A stretch of DNA of 64,000 nt from Cohaesibacter haloalkalitolerans. GTDB lineage: Bacteria > Pseudomonadota > Alphaproteobacteria > Rhizobiales > Cohaesibacteraceae. Location: positions 1 to 64,000 of the forward strand of contig NZ_QNUM01000009.1 in assembly GCF_003574655.1 (NCBI RefSeq), written 5' to 3'. Each line of letters opens with the position of its first letter. Position 1 is the stretch's first letter. The notes beneath the pieces were generated by a model. That model searched no databases. It was given only the letters and a program-made list of their open reading frames with translations, and was not told the origin of the DNA. Positions 9,013 to 17,906 of this stretch are shown in pieces. A program made the position numbers and the translations under genes.

Positions 9013-9360
9013 ATGGCTTCCGATTACAAACAAATGATGAAAGACGTTTCTTCCCAGGTTGCAGTTCTGAAAAAGGACCAGCCGGACACCATCTCTGGCT
9101 TTTATGCCATGGCTGGCGGCGCAACCAAGAATGGCGCTCTTGACGAGAAAACCAAAGAGCTGATCACGCTGGCAATTGCCGTTGCCCTGCGCTGTGAACC
9201 CTGCATGGCATTCCACACGGCTGCTCTGGTTCGTCTTGGCGTGACCAAGGAAGAACTGGAAGAGACCCTCGGTTGCGCCATCTATATGGGCGGCGGCCCG
9301 GCTCTGATGTATGCTGCCCATGCCATGGAAGCATTTTCTCAGATTTCCAAAAAAGACTAA
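9013..9360 (+). CDS. carboxymuconolactone decarboxylase / AhpD-like protein
   Basis: A 115-residue all-helical protein of the CMD family. Its redox motif CEPCMAFH (near residue 58) is the CxxC...H arrangement of AhpD-type peroxidase-linked disulfide proteins, so an antioxidant or thiol role is likelier than lactone decarboxylation. The ATG at 9013 is preferred over 9001 because GAGG lies 6 bp before it. A strong terminator follows, so it is probably a single-gene unit. Confidence 0.85.
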   Translation: MASDYKQMMKDVSSQVAVLKKDQPDTISGFYAMAGGATKNGALDEKTKELITLAIAVALRCEPCMAFHTAALVRLGVTKEELEETLGCAIYMGGGPALMYAAHAMEAFSQISKKD

Positions 9361-9395
9361 TTGATCCAACCGGATCAGTCCTGAAGACAAAAGAG

Positions 9396-9422
9396 AGGCC
9401 AGCTTGACGCTGGCCTTTTTTG
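9396..9422 (+). terminator. rho-independent terminator
   Basis: An 8-bp stem (AGGCCAGC with GCTGGCCT) and 5-nt loop, followed by six or more T. It lies 35 bp after the CMD-family gene. Confidence 0.85.
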
Positions 9423-9566
9423 TTGCCAGTGGCGTTTCGTCGGAGACCTGAAACAGCTCGGCTCCCCGCTTGGTGTGCATTGTTGGGACAAAATATGGGA
9501 ACCACCTTGCATGACGTGGTTCCCGCTTCTAGCCTCGCAGCAACTGTTTCAGACGTGGAGAATATA

Positions 9567-10415
9567 ATGGCTGAACGCACAAAATGGCTGGTGGATACGG
9601 ACTGGCTGGAAGAGCACCTCGACAGCCCGGACGTGGTTGTTCTGGATGGGTCCTGGTACTTGCCGCAACTTGAACGTGACCCAAAGGCAGAATTTGCGCG
9701 TGCCCACATTCCCGGAGCCATGTTCTTCGATATCGACGAAGTTGCAGACCTGTCGACCGACTTGCCTCACATGTTGCCAAGTGCCCAGATGTTCAGCGAT
9801 GCAGTCTCGCAGATGGGAATCAGCGATGGACAAACCATCGTTGTCTATGACGGGCTCGGGCTGAGTTCTGCACCGCGATTGTGGTGGACTTTCCGTGTCA
9901 TGGGTGTCAAGGATGTCTTCATTCTCGATGGTGGGTTGCCCAAATGGAAAGCTGAAAAGAAGCCGGTGACCGATGTGCTCGCCAAGCGAGCTCCGGGGCA
10001 TTTCCATGCACAGCTCGACCATAGCGCCGTCAAGAACTTTGAGGACATGCTGAAGGCGATTCGCGACGATGGCGTGGAGATTGTTGACGCGCGGTCCGAA
10101 GAACGTTGGCGCGGAATTGCACCCGAGCCACGGCCACATCTGTCATCCGGGCGCATGCCGGGCTCCCGCAACGTACCGTTCGGAGGCTTGATCGACGAAA
10201 ACGGGCGGCTGAAGGATGCTGGTGCGCTCAAGGCACGCTTTGTCGAGGCCGGGGTTGATCTGTCCAAGCCGATCATCACGTCATGCGGGTCCGGGGCGAC
10301 GGCTGCCATTCTTTATCTGGCGCTTGATACCATCGGTCAGAAGAAACTGGCCCTCTATGACGGCTCCTGGACCGAATGGGCGTCACGGCAAGAGAGTGTC
10401 ATTGAACGGGACTAG
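9567..10415 (+). CDS. sseA: 3-mercaptopyruvate sulfurtransferase (two rhodanese domains)
   Basis: This 282-residue protein has an inactive N-terminal rhodanese domain and a catalytic C-terminal one. The active-site loop CGSGATA (near residue 236) is typical of mercaptopyruvate sulfurtransferases rather than thiosulfate rhodaneses. It moves sulfur from mercaptopyruvate to thiols or cyanide in cysteine breakdown. The start is set by GTGGAG, 6 bp before the ATG; the longer frame from 9420 runs through the preceding terminator. Confidence 0.9.
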   Translation: MAERTKWLVDTDWLEEHLDSPDVVVLDGSWYLPQLERDPKAEFARAHIPGAMFFDIDEVADLSTDLPHMLPSAQMFSDAVSQMGISDGQTIVVYDGLGLSSAPRLWWTFRVMGVKDVFILDGGLPKWKAEKKPVTDVLAKRAPGHFHAQLDHSAVKNFEDMLKAIRDDGVEIVDARSEERWRGIAPEPRPHLSSGRMPGSRNVPFGGLIDENGRLKDAGALKARFVEAGVDLSKPIITSCGSGATAAILYLALDTIGQKKLALYDGSWTEWASRQESVIERD

Positions 10416-10490
10416 ACCGGGTTTTCGAGCAACTTTTGAAGTGGGGGGATGTCCCCCTCTTCCCTTTATTCACTCAATTCTGTTGCAAAG

Positions 10491-10518
10491 TTGTCACTAT
10501 CAGGGGGTGCCATAATAT
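10491..10518 (+). promoter_or_regulatory. likely promoter of the outer-membrane protein gene
   Basis: TTGTCA (10491-10496) and TATAAT-like TAATAT (10513-10518) are separated by 16 bp, about 90 bp upstream of the porin-like gene. Confidence 0.55.
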
Positions 10519-10608
10519 TGGCTTATTTCGACCACGATAGGAACACTACTCGCTGCTAAACGTTGTTCAGTCGCATAAGTCAAAAGACATGACAACAAAC
10601 TAGCGGTG

Positions 10609-11262
10609 ATGAAAATGAAAAGAGTTATTGTATCGAGTGCAATTGTTTTGATGGCTGCAACGGGCGTCAGCATGGCTGCCGACCTGCCTCAGTCCGAGCC
10701 GGCCTATGCAGATCCGGCTCCTGCTGAAGTCATGGGAACACCATGGGCTGGTGCCTATGCCGGTGCAGCTGCTGGCTGGACCTGGAGTGGCACAGATACG
10801 AACGGTGGCGCCAACTCCGTAGACGGTGACGGCGTATCCATCGGTGCGTTTGGCGGTTACAATTTCACCTATGACCATTTCGTGTTTGGTCCGGAATTGT
10901 CCGTCAACTACAATGACATTGACAACAAGAGTGCTACCACCCGCTTTGAAAGCAGATGGGACACCGAGGCACGCGTTCGTGCAGGCTACGACATGGGCTT
11001 CTTCATGCCTTATGCAGCTGTCGGTGTTGGCTTCCAGGATGGCAAGTTGACCGATCGTGCAACCAATGTGTCTGACGACAACGTTCATACCTTTGTGGGT
11101 GCCACCGGTGGTGTTGAAGCCATGGTTGCCGACAATGTGTCCGTACGTGCTGAGGCTGGCTATCGCTGGTCCAACCACAAGAATTACAATTTCGGCGCCA
11201 CCAGCTCCAAGACCGATGTCGATGGTGCTGTAGCCAAGGTCGGCCTGTCCTACCACTTCTAG
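10609..11262 (+). CDS. outer-membrane beta-barrel protein (Omp25/Omp31 type)
   Basis: A 217-residue protein with a Sec signal peptide cleaved near SMAADLP. An alternating aromatic beta-barrel pattern follows (WAGAYAGAAAGW, GYNFTYDHF) and ends in a terminal phenylalanine (LSYHF), the outer-membrane insertion signal. This matches the Omp25/31-like porin family of Hyphomicrobiales. It probably supports envelope integrity. GTG at 10606 and ATG at 10615 are alternative starts. Its terminator is shared with the aap operon. Confidence 0.85.
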   Translation: MKMKRVIVSSAIVLMAATGVSMAADLPQSEPAYADPAPAEVMGTPWAGAYAGAAAGWTWSGTDTNGGANSVDGDGVSIGAFGGYNFTYDHFVFGPELSVNYNDIDNKSATTRFESRWDTEARVRAGYDMGFFMPYAAVGVGFQDGKLTDRATNVSDDNVHTFVGATGGVEAMVADNVSVRAEAGYRWSNHKNYNFGATSSKTDVDGAVAKVGLSYHF

Positions 11263-11313
11263 GACCGAACGCCGTCGTGAGAGGCTGAAAGCCTCGTCTG
11301 ACCCTGAATACAA

Positions 11314-11344
11314 AAAGAGCCCGGGCAATCTGTCCGGGCTCTTT
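11314..11344. terminator. bidirectional terminator
   Basis: An 11-bp stem (11314-11324 with 11334-11344) with A-run on the left and T-rich sequence on the right. It can end both the porin-like gene and the leftward aapP message. Confidence 0.85.
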
Positions 11345-11367
11345 CTTTTTGACTGCGATCACATGTC

Positions 11368-12162
11368 CTAGTGAAGGATCTGGCTTAGGAACAGCTTGGT
11401 CCGTTCGTGCTGAGGATTGGTGAAGAATTCTTCCGGCTCGTTCTGCTCGACAATCTGGCCTGCGTCCATGAAGATCACGCGGTTGGCAACCTGACGCGCA
11501 AAGCCCATTTCGTGGGTCACGCAAAGCATGGTCATGCCTTCTTCGGCGAGCGAGACCATGACGTCGAGCACTTCCTTGATCATTTCCGGGTCGAGGGCCG
11601 AGGTTGGCTCATCGAACAGCATAATGCGCGGGTTCATGCAAAGCGAACGGGCAATGGCCACACGCTGTTGCTGACCACCGGAAAGCTGGCCGGGATATTT
11701 CAGGGCCTGCTCCGGAATCTTCACGCGCTCCAGGTAGTGCATGGCAATTTCTTCGGCTTCCTTCTTGGGCATGTTGCGAACCCAGACCGGCGCCAGCGTC
11801 AGGTTTTCCAGAATCGTCAGATGCGGGAAAAGATTGAAGTGCTGGAACACCATGCCCACTTCCCTGCGGATCTCGTCGATCTTTTTAAGGTCGTTGGTCA
11901 GCTCGATGCCATCAACGATGATCTTGCCTTCCTGATGTTCTTCCAGACGGTTGATGCAGCGGATCATGGTCGATTTGCCTGAACCGGACGGACCGGCAAT
12001 AACGATACGTTCGCCGCGCATGACCTTCAGGTTGATGTCTCTGAGAACGTGGAAATCACCGTACCACTTGTTCATCTTGTCGATTTCGATTGCGACATCG
12101 GTCTCGGAGACGTGCATTTTCTTGACTTCGCTCGGTTTTGCGTCGACTGCGTTGTCACTCAT
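11368..12162 (-). CDS. aapP: general L-amino acid ABC transporter ATPase AapP
   Basis: A 264-residue polar amino acid ABC ATPase. It carries Walker [10 protein letters not shown], signature LSGGQQQR, Walker B IMLFDEP and the H-loop histidine in CVTHEMG. It powers uptake of many L-amino acids, and in rhizobia it also affects amino-acid efflux. It is the last gene of the aapJQMP operon, 18 bp after aapM, with AGGAG before its ATG. Confidence 0.93.
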   Translation of the reverse strand: MSDNAVDAKPSEVKKMHVSETDVAIEIDKMNKWYGDFHVLRDINLKVMRGERIVIAGPSGSGKSTMIRCINRLEEHQEGKIIVDGIELTNDLKKIDEIRREVGMVFQHFNLFPHLTILENLTLAPVWVRNMPKKEAEEIAMHYLERVKIPEQALKYPGQLSGGQQQRVAIARSLCMNPRIMLFDEPTSALDPEMIKEVLDVMVSLAEEGMTMLCVTHEMGFARQVANRVIFMDAGQIVEQNEPEEFFTNPQHERTKLFLSQILH

Positions 12163-12180
12163 AGTATTACTCCTGACTGC

Positions 12181-13488
12181 TTATCGTTTATGACCGGTGT
12201 GCAGCCGGTTTTCCATGAAAATTGAATAGCGGGACATACCGAAGCAGAAGATCCAGAAGACCATGGCTGCGAAGAGGTAACCCGTATGCGATGTCACTGG
12301 CGTCGACCAGGTCGGATCCGTAAAGGACGACTGAACCTGTCCCAACAGATCAAACAGACCAATGATCAGGACCAGCGTGGTGTCCTTGAATAGCCCGATA
12401 AAGGTATTCACAATGCCAGGGATGACGAGCTTCAAGGCTTGCGGCATGATGATCAGTGCCGTGGATTGCCAGAAGGTCAGTCCCAGTGCGTCGGCCCCTT
12501 CATACTGTCCTTTGGGGATGGCTTGCAAGCCACCACGAACAACTTCCGCCATATAGGCAGCGGAGAAAAGGGCAACGCCAATCAGAGCGCGCAGCAGCTT
12601 GTCGAAATTGACGCCTTCCGGCAGGAACAGCGGCAGCACGACCGAAGACATGAACAGCACGGTGATCAACGGAACGCCTCGCCAGAACTCGATGAAGATG
12701 ATCGAGACAAGACGAACGACCGGCATCTTGGAACGACGGCCAAGGGCCAGAATGATGCCGAGCGGCAGCGAGGCCACAATACCCGTGATCGCGATGACGA
12801 GAGTTACAAGGAACCCGCCCCAGTTTGCCGTTTCGACTGGCTGGAGGCCGAAGTCGATGGACATGATCGCATAGATGATGGCAATGCCGATGCCGATTGC
12901 TCCGACGGTTGTCAGAACCGGCTTCATCTTGCCTTGTGTCGCGTATGTGATGAGGGCAGCGAGCCCCATGACGACGGCGAAGATGACGACAAAGGCAATA
13001 ATGTGATCCTCGAAAGCCAGGTTGCCGCCGGTCAGCAGAATGAATGTCATGACCGGGAAGACAAGCAGCATGAAGAGGACGTTTTCCCGCTTGAACGGAA
13101 CCTTCGGAATGAGCGCTGGAATAAGGCCCAAAGCACCAACTATGAAGACGATATTGACACGCCAGATCTCGTCGACCGGATAGCGGCCATAGACGAACTG
13201 CGGGAAATAGGCCTTCACATAGGCCCAGCAGGCGCCATGAGCGGCCGCATCGGTCACAACACAGGCTTCCCGATCTTTCCCTTCCCAAACCGCATGGATG
13301 AACGCAAACGGAATGACGGCATTCAGGATCAGGTAGATGATATAGATGCCCAGGAGTGTCAGCATCGCGTTGGGAACGGATGACAGCAGGTTATGATGCA
13401 TCCAGTAAAGAGGTCCCTGAGAAGAAACCGGAGCCGGTCTCTGGTCGACCATTTCCTTGCGCACGAAGGATAAAGAGTGTTCAGACAT
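12181..13488 (-). CDS. aapM: general L-amino acid ABC transporter permease AapM
   Basis: A 435-residue inner-membrane permease with a long N-terminal extension before the HisM-type permease domain, whose EAA loop lies near GADALGLTFWQ. The long extension is typical of Aap/Bzt permeases compared with the ~230-residue HisM type. The start at 13488 is supported by AAGGAG. The gene follows aapQ by 10 bp. Confidence 0.92.
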   Translation of the reverse strand: MSEHSLSFVRKEMVDQRPAPVSSQGPLYWMHHNLLSSVPNAMLTLLGIYIIYLILNAVIPFAFIHAVWEGKDREACVVTDAAAHGACWAYVKAYFPQFVYGRYPVDEIWRVNIVFIVGALGLIPALIPKVPFKRENVLFMLLVFPVMTFILLTGGNLAFEDHIIAFVVIFAVVMGLAALITYATQGKMKPVLTTVGAIGIGIAIIYAIMSIDFGLQPVETANWGGFLVTLVIAITGIVASLPLGIILALGRRSKMPVVRLVSIIFIEFWRGVPLITVLFMSSVVLPLFLPEGVNFDKLLRALIGVALFSAAYMAEVVRGGLQAIPKGQYEGADALGLTFWQSTALIIMPQALKLVIPGIVNTFIGLFKDTTLVLIIGLFDLLGQVQSSFTDPTWSTPVTSHTGYLFAAMVFWIFCFGMSRYSIFMENRLHTGHKR

Positions 13489-13498
13489 GGTTTTCTCC

Positions 13499-14692
13499 TT
13501 ACCTTTCAACCAAGGCAATGGACCGGTTATACCAGTTCATCAGAATGGATGTGAGGAGCGAGATGCTCAGGTAAACGATCATCCAGACGGCAATGACTTC
13601 AATGGCCTGCCCCGTCTGGTTGAGCACCGTACCACCCACCGACACGATATCCGGATAGGCGATGGCAACAGCCAGAGACGAGTTTTTCGTCAGGTTGAGA
13701 TACTGGCTGGTGAGCGGCGGAATGATCACGCGCATTGCCTGTGGAATGATGACGAGGCGCAGGGTCGGTCCATTGCGAAGGCCAAGCGCGTGAGCCGCTT
13801 CGGTCTGACCATGGTTGACCGCCAGAATGCCTGCGCGCACGATTTCGGCGATGAAGGCGCCGGTATAGATGGTCAGGGCAAGGGTCAGACCAACGAACTC
13901 GGGGATAACCTTCATGCCGCCCTTGTAGTTGAAGCCCTTCAGTTCGGCATAGTCATAGCTGATCGGTCTACCGGAAAGGAAATAGGCCAACACGGGCAGC
14001 AGGATGATCAGGCCAAGACCTGTCCAGAATGCCGGGAACCGCTGACCTGTTTTCACCTGGCGCTTCCTGGCCCAGATGCTGACGCCGATGGCGCCGACAA
14101 TGCCCACGGCAAGAGCGACAAGCATCGCTTCGGAACCAGCCTCGAAAATGGGTCGAGGCATGAAGAGGCCGCGGTTGTTGAGGTGAAAGACACCGAACAG
14201 ATTGCTAGAGTCCTTGGGATTGGGCAGGTTGCGCAAAACCGCGAAATACCAGAAGAACAACTGCAGCAACAACGGAATGTTGCGCACGATCTCGATATAC
14301 ATGGTCGCGAGCTTCGAGACGACCCAGTTGTTGGACAACCGGGCAACGCCCATGACAAAGCCGACGATGGTGGCTAGAATGATGCCGATGACGGCAACAA
14401 GCAATGTGTTCAGCAAGCCTGCCAGCAGGGCCTGTCCATAGGTGGAGGTGGCCGAAAGGCTGATGAGGGTCTGGTTTGGAAGGAACCCGGCCGTGTTTTC
14501 AATGAAACCGAAGCCAGACGCAATATTTTGCTTTTCAAGGTTGTGTGCCGCGTTCTGGACGATGCTCCAGAAGAAATAGACGAGCCCGGCGACCAACACA
14601 AGCTGATAGATTATGCCCCTGACCTTGGGATCATTGAATATAGATCCCTTGGTCGAGGTTTGCCCGGTGGAATGGTGAGGTTTAGCAGCCAT
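13499..14692 (-). CDS. aapQ: general L-amino acid ABC transporter permease AapQ
   Basis: This 397-residue permease pairs with AapM. It has several membrane helices, a periplasmic insertion and a C-terminal permease domain with an EAA loop (AAHALGLRNGP). The ATG at 14692 has GAGG 6 bp upstream and is preferred to an in-frame GTG at 14710. A terminator separates it from aapJ, so it is probably made in smaller amounts. Confidence 0.92.
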   Translation of the reverse strand: MAAKPHHSTGQTSTKGSIFNDPKVRGIIYQLVLVAGLVYFFWSIVQNAAHNLEKQNIASGFGFIENTAGFLPNQTLISLSATSTYGQALLAGLLNTLLVAVIGIILATIVGFVMGVARLSNNWVVSKLATMYIEIVRNIPLLLQLFFWYFAVLRNLPNPKDSSNLFGVFHLNNRGLFMPRPIFEAGSEAMLVALAVGIVGAIGVSIWARKRQVKTGQRFPAFWTGLGLIILLPVLAYFLSGRPISYDYAELKGFNYKGGMKVIPEFVGLTLALTIYTGAFIAEIVRAGILAVNHGQTEAAHALGLRNGPTLRLVIIPQAMRVIIPPLTSQYLNLTKNSSLAVAIAYPDIVSVGGTVLNQTGQAIEVIAVWMIVYLSISLLTSILMNWYNRSIALVER

Positions 14693-14793
14693 ATTATCCT
14701 CGTGTGACACTGACTTTGTTTTCAGTCAGTCTATCGAGTGCGACATCAAAACGGTGAGAGTTTAGATTTTGTTATTCTTTAGATGTCGCTTAC

Positions 14794-14828
14794 AAAAAAC
14801 CCCGGCGGACGGATTTGTCCTGCCGGGG
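14794..14828 (-). terminator. attenuating terminator between aapJ and aapQ
   Basis: The stem pairs CCCCGGC with GCCGGGG and GGAC with GTCC, with one bulge. Six T follow on the minus strand, right after the aapJ stop codon. Partial read-through would give more binding protein than permease. Confidence 0.75.
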
Positions 14829-14842
14829 ATCTTTATTGCCTA

Positions 14843-15859
14843 TTAGCGGATAGGTGGTGCGTACTGGAAGCCACCATTGGACCACAGGGCGTTGACACCG
14901 CGAGAAATTTTCAGCGGGGTGTCCGGTCCTACGTTGTTGTCGAAGATTTCAGCGTAGTTACCAACCTGCTTGACGATCTGGTAAGCCCAGTCATTCGGAA
15001 TGCCAAGAGCTTCACCGAAGGCACCTTCGAGGCCGAGCAGACGACGAACGGCCGGGTTGGTGGACTCTTTCATTTCGTCAACGTTTGCAGAGGAAACACC
15101 GAGTTCTTCAGCGTTGATCATGGCGAACAGAGACCATTTCACAATGTTGAACCACTGGTCATCGCCCTGACGGACAACCGGGCCAAGAGGCTCTTTGGAG
15201 ATGATTTCCGGAAGAACGACATGTTCATCAGGGTTGGTGAGCTTCAGGCGCTGTGCATAGAGGCCGGATGCGTCAGTGGTGTAGACGTCGCAACGGCCGC
15301 TATCGTAGGCCTGCACAACTTCGTCAGACTTTTCGAACTGAACCAGTTCGAGCTGCATGTTGTGGGAACGGAAGTAGTCGGTAACGTTCAGCTCGGTGGT
15401 GGTGCCGGTGTTGGTGCAGACTGATGCGCCATCCAGTTCCAGAGCGGAGGTGATGCCGAGGGACTTGCGAACCATGAAGCCCTGGCCGTCATAATAGTTC
15501 ACACCAGCGAAGTTCAGGCCCAGCGAAGTGTCGCGGGTCATGGTCCAGGTGGTGTTACGGGACAGCAGGTCGATTTCACTGGACTGCAGGGCGGTGAAAC
15601 GCTCCTTGGCAGACAGCGGGGTGTATTTCACAGCTTTTGCATCGCCGAATACAGCAGCAGCAACAGCGCGGCAGACGTCAACGTCGATGCCGGTCCAGTT
15701 GCCCTGATCGTCAGGGTTGGAGAAGCCGGGCAGACCCTGGCTCACACCGCACTGAACAGCGCCTTTGGCTTTCACATCGTCAAGGGTCGCAGCGCTAGCA
15801 GCAGATGCGCCGACAGCCATTGCGGAACCCATAAGTACGGAAATAAGAACTTTCTTCAT
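14843..15859 (-). CDS. aapJ: general L-amino acid-binding protein AapJ
   Basis: A 338-residue periplasmic binding protein of the AapJ/BztA type. Its signal peptide starts MKKVLISVLMG and is cleaved near ASAATLD. The family motif follows (VQCGVSQGLPGFS, GIDVDVCRA). The start is moved to 15859, because the upstream in-frame extension does not look like protein. It is first in the operon; its promoter should lie in 15860-16190. Confidence 0.93.
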   Translation of the reverse strand: MKKVLISVLMGSAMAVGASAASAATLDDVKAKGAVQCGVSQGLPGFSNPDDQGNWTGIDVDVCRAVAAAVFGDAKAVKYTPLSAKERFTALQSSEIDLLSRNTTWTMTRDTSLGLNFAGVNYYDGQGFMVRKSLGITSALELDGASVCTNTGTTTELNVTDYFRSHNMQLELVQFEKSDEVVQAYDSGRCDVYTTDASGLYAQRLKLTNPDEHVVLPEIISKEPLGPVVRQGDDQWFNIVKWSLFAMINAEELGVSSANVDEMKESTNPAVRRLLGLEGAFGEALGIPNDWAYQIVKQVGNYAEIFDNNVGPDTPLKISRGVNALWSNGGFQYAPPIR

Positions 15860-16190
15860 TTTGCAGCCTTCGTTTGTTGCCCAAATAAGAATACGATTGT
15901 CTCGATAAAATTCAGTCGGCAATGGGTTGTCAAAAACAGTCATTGCCCCTGCCAGTTGTTTTATAGTTGGTCGAACGTCTGAAAACCGACGTCTGACAGT
16001 CGTTATCGAAGAAAATTATTGGACTTGGGTCAAGAGGCAAAATGCAGCGTTAGGCTCAATTCTTTAGATTTCGCACGAAAATTGTGCAAGATGGCTGTAA
16101 AACTGAAATATTTTGTTCTTGTTCTCGTTTTATTCAGATGATAATGCTGAATACTAAAGCTAACATCCAAGTCTGGAGAGCCTTTGGAAA
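15860..16190. promoter_or_regulatory. divergent region between aapJ and the cystathionine beta-lyase gene
   Basis: This AT-rich 331-bp stretch holds no convincing gene. GATAAT at 16140-16145 with TTGTTC 15 bp upstream is a weak promoter candidate for the rightward gene. No clear operator was found for aapJ. Confidence 0.35.
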
Positions 16191-17375
16191 ATGCAAAAGA
16201 AGAAAAACTGCACAAAAAATTATCACACTGATACACGATTAATCACCACTGGTCGTCCTACCGAAGACCATGCTTGTTTTGTCAATCCCCCCGTGATTCA
16301 TGCATCCACTGTGCTGTTCGAGTCTACAGATCATCTTTATAGTGGCAAGGCTAAGTATTCCTACGGGCGGCGCGGAACGCCAACAACAAATGCGCTTTGT
16401 GATGCATTGACCGATCTTGAGGGAGCTGCGGGGACTGTTTTGACTCCTTCCGGCTTGGCCGCCTGCTCTCTTGCCCTGCTCTCTGCCTGCAAAAGTGGCG
16501 ACCATGTTCTGATTACGGACAGTGTCTACGAGCCAACCCGGAATTTTGCGGCGCAGGTGCTGACGCCTATGGGCGTGGACGTAGAATACTATGACCCTCG
16601 GATCGGAGGCGAAATAAATGAACTTCTTCGGCCGAACACCAGTGCAATATTCACTGAATCCCCGGGCTCGCAGACTTTCGAGATGCAGGACATTCCGGCG
16701 ATCGTTGAAGCTGCTCACGCGCGGGATATTCTTGTGCTGCTCGACAACACATGGGCAACGCCTTTGTTCTTTGACAGCATGGGCCACGGGATCGACATCA
16801 CCATTCAGGCTGGAACAAAATATATCGTCGGGCATTCGGATGTCATGCTGGGAACGATCTCGGCCAATGAACGCGCCTGGTCCCGGCTTTATGAGGTCCA
16901 TGGGGCGATGGGCTATCATGTCGGGCCGGATGATGTCTATCTGGCGCTGCGTGGCCTGAGAACCATGTCTGTGCGCCTCAAACAGCATCAGGCAAGCGCC
17001 ATGGCGTTGGCCAAATGGTTACAGGCCCGTCCTGAGGTGGATCGTGTTCTCTATCCGGCGCTGGAGAGTGATCCCGGCCATGCGATCTGGAAACGGGACT
17101 TCACCGGAGCTTGCGGGCTGCTTGGCTTTGTGCTCAGGGACTGCAGCCAGAAACAGGCCTTTGCCTTTATCGATGCGCTGGAGCTGTTCGGGCTTGGCTA
17201 TTCCTGGGGCGGCTTCGAAAGCCTTGTCACTTATGTAGATCCACGCGGCTACAGAACGGCAACGACATGGGACGAACCGGGACGGCTGTTGCGGCTGCAT
17301 ATCGGTCTTGAGGATGCTGACGACCTGAAGGCCGATCTGGAAAAGGGCTTTGCAGCCCTTGTGACGCCCCGATAG
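16191..17375 (+). CDS. metC: cystathionine beta-lyase
   Basis: This 394-residue PLP enzyme belongs to the Cys/Met metabolism family. The PLP lysine sits in QAGTKYIVGHSD, followed by the family's SDVMLG. The motif YSYGRRGTPT near residue 56 is characteristic. It splits cystathionine into homocysteine, pyruvate and ammonia in methionine synthesis. Cystathionine gamma-synthase-like activity cannot be excluded, but the sequence pattern fits MetC best. A strong terminator follows. Confidence 0.88.
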   Translation: MQKKKNCTKNYHTDTRLITTGRPTEDHACFVNPPVIHASTVLFESTDHLYSGKAKYSYGRRGTPTTNALCDALTDLEGAAGTVLTPSGLAACSLALLSACKSGDHVLITDSVYEPTRNFAAQVLTPMGVDVEYYDPRIGGEINELLRPNTSAIFTESPGSQTFEMQDIPAIVEAAHARDILVLLDNTWATPLFFDSMGHGIDITIQAGTKYIVGHSDVMLGTISANERAWSRLYEVHGAMGYHVGPDDVYLALRGLRTMSVRLKQHQASAMALAKWLQARPEVDRVLYPALESDPGHAIWKRDFTGACGLLGFVLRDCSQKQAFAFIDALELFGLGYSWGGFESLVTYVDPRGYRTATTWDEPGRLLRLHIGLEDADDLKADLEKGFAALVTPR

Positions 17376-17407
17376 CCGGCTCTTCCTTATTGATATCAAT
17401 TGAAACG

Positions 17408-17434
17408 AAAAGACGGGCCGTGCGCCCGTCTTTT
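17408..17434. terminator. bidirectional terminator
   Basis: An 11-bp perfect stem (AAAAGACGGGC with its complement) around a 5-nt loop, with A- and T-runs at its two ends. It lies between the convergent metC and LAB_N genes and can serve both. Confidence 0.85.
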
Positions 17435-17459
17435 CAATTGCTGCGACTGTAAGCAAATC

Positions 17460-17807
17460 CTACTCGACCGGTGTATTTTCCATGAGCTTGTCGGCCTTGT
17501 GCTCCTTGATGATCAGCCAGACGTTACGCACATAGATCAGCAGGCCAGCCCCCTGCCCGACGATAAACACAGGATCAGCGCGTTTCAGGGCATAGATGAA
17601 CAATAAGGCACCGCCGCCGATTGAGAAGAACCAGAAGGCAACGGGCATGATGGATTTGCCTGCGCGTTCACTGGCAATCCACTGGACTACAAAGCGCATG
17701 GTGAACATGGCTTGCGCGACAAAGCCAAGCACCAGCCAGACATCCCACTGCGCAACAAAAACGGTATTGAGCCAGGATTGAATATCATTCCAGAGTGACG
17801 AGTGCAT
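17460..17807 (-). CDS. lipid A biosynthesis N-terminal domain (LAB_N) membrane protein
   Basis: A 115-residue protein with three or four membrane helices and the LAB_N pattern (MRFVVQWIASE, then SIGGGALLFIYA). Small LAB_N proteins commonly sit beside GT2 and ArnT-like genes and are thought to act in lipid A or undecaprenyl-phosphate sugar modification. It is the last gene of that set here. The ribosome site is weak, and a tandem repeat lies just upstream. Confidence 0.8.
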   Translation of the reverse strand: MHSSLWNDIQSWLNTVFVAQWDVWLVLGFVAQAMFTMRFVVQWIASERAGKSIMPVAFWFFSIGGGALLFIYALKRADPVFIVGQGAGLLIYVRNVWLIIKEHKADKLMENTPVE

Positions 17808-17841
17808 ATGTTGGTCTTTCCAATCGGCAATTGAGGGCCGG

Positions 17842-17906
17842 AGTTATCTTGGGTCGTTATCTTGGGGCGTTATCTTGGGGCGTTATCTTGGGTCGTTATC
17901 GTGGTT
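17842..17906. repeat. 13-bp tandem repeat, five units
   Basis: Five consecutive 13-bp units (consensus CGTTATCTTGGGG) start at 17842, 17855, 17868, 17881 and 17894. The two middle units are identical and the outer ones differ by one to three bases. On the minus strand each unit holds a TAA; the one in the last unit (17896-17898) is the stop codon of the GT2 gene. The array fills the space before LAB_N. Confidence 0.9.

Noticed and set aside
12439-13383. A 314-residue plus-strand frame antisense to aapM.
   Set aside because: Typical shadow of a GC-rich membrane-protein gene, very hydrophilic and without motifs.
16030-16236. A short minus-strand frame upstream of metC.
   Set aside because: AT-rich intergenic DNA, unusual composition, no start signal.
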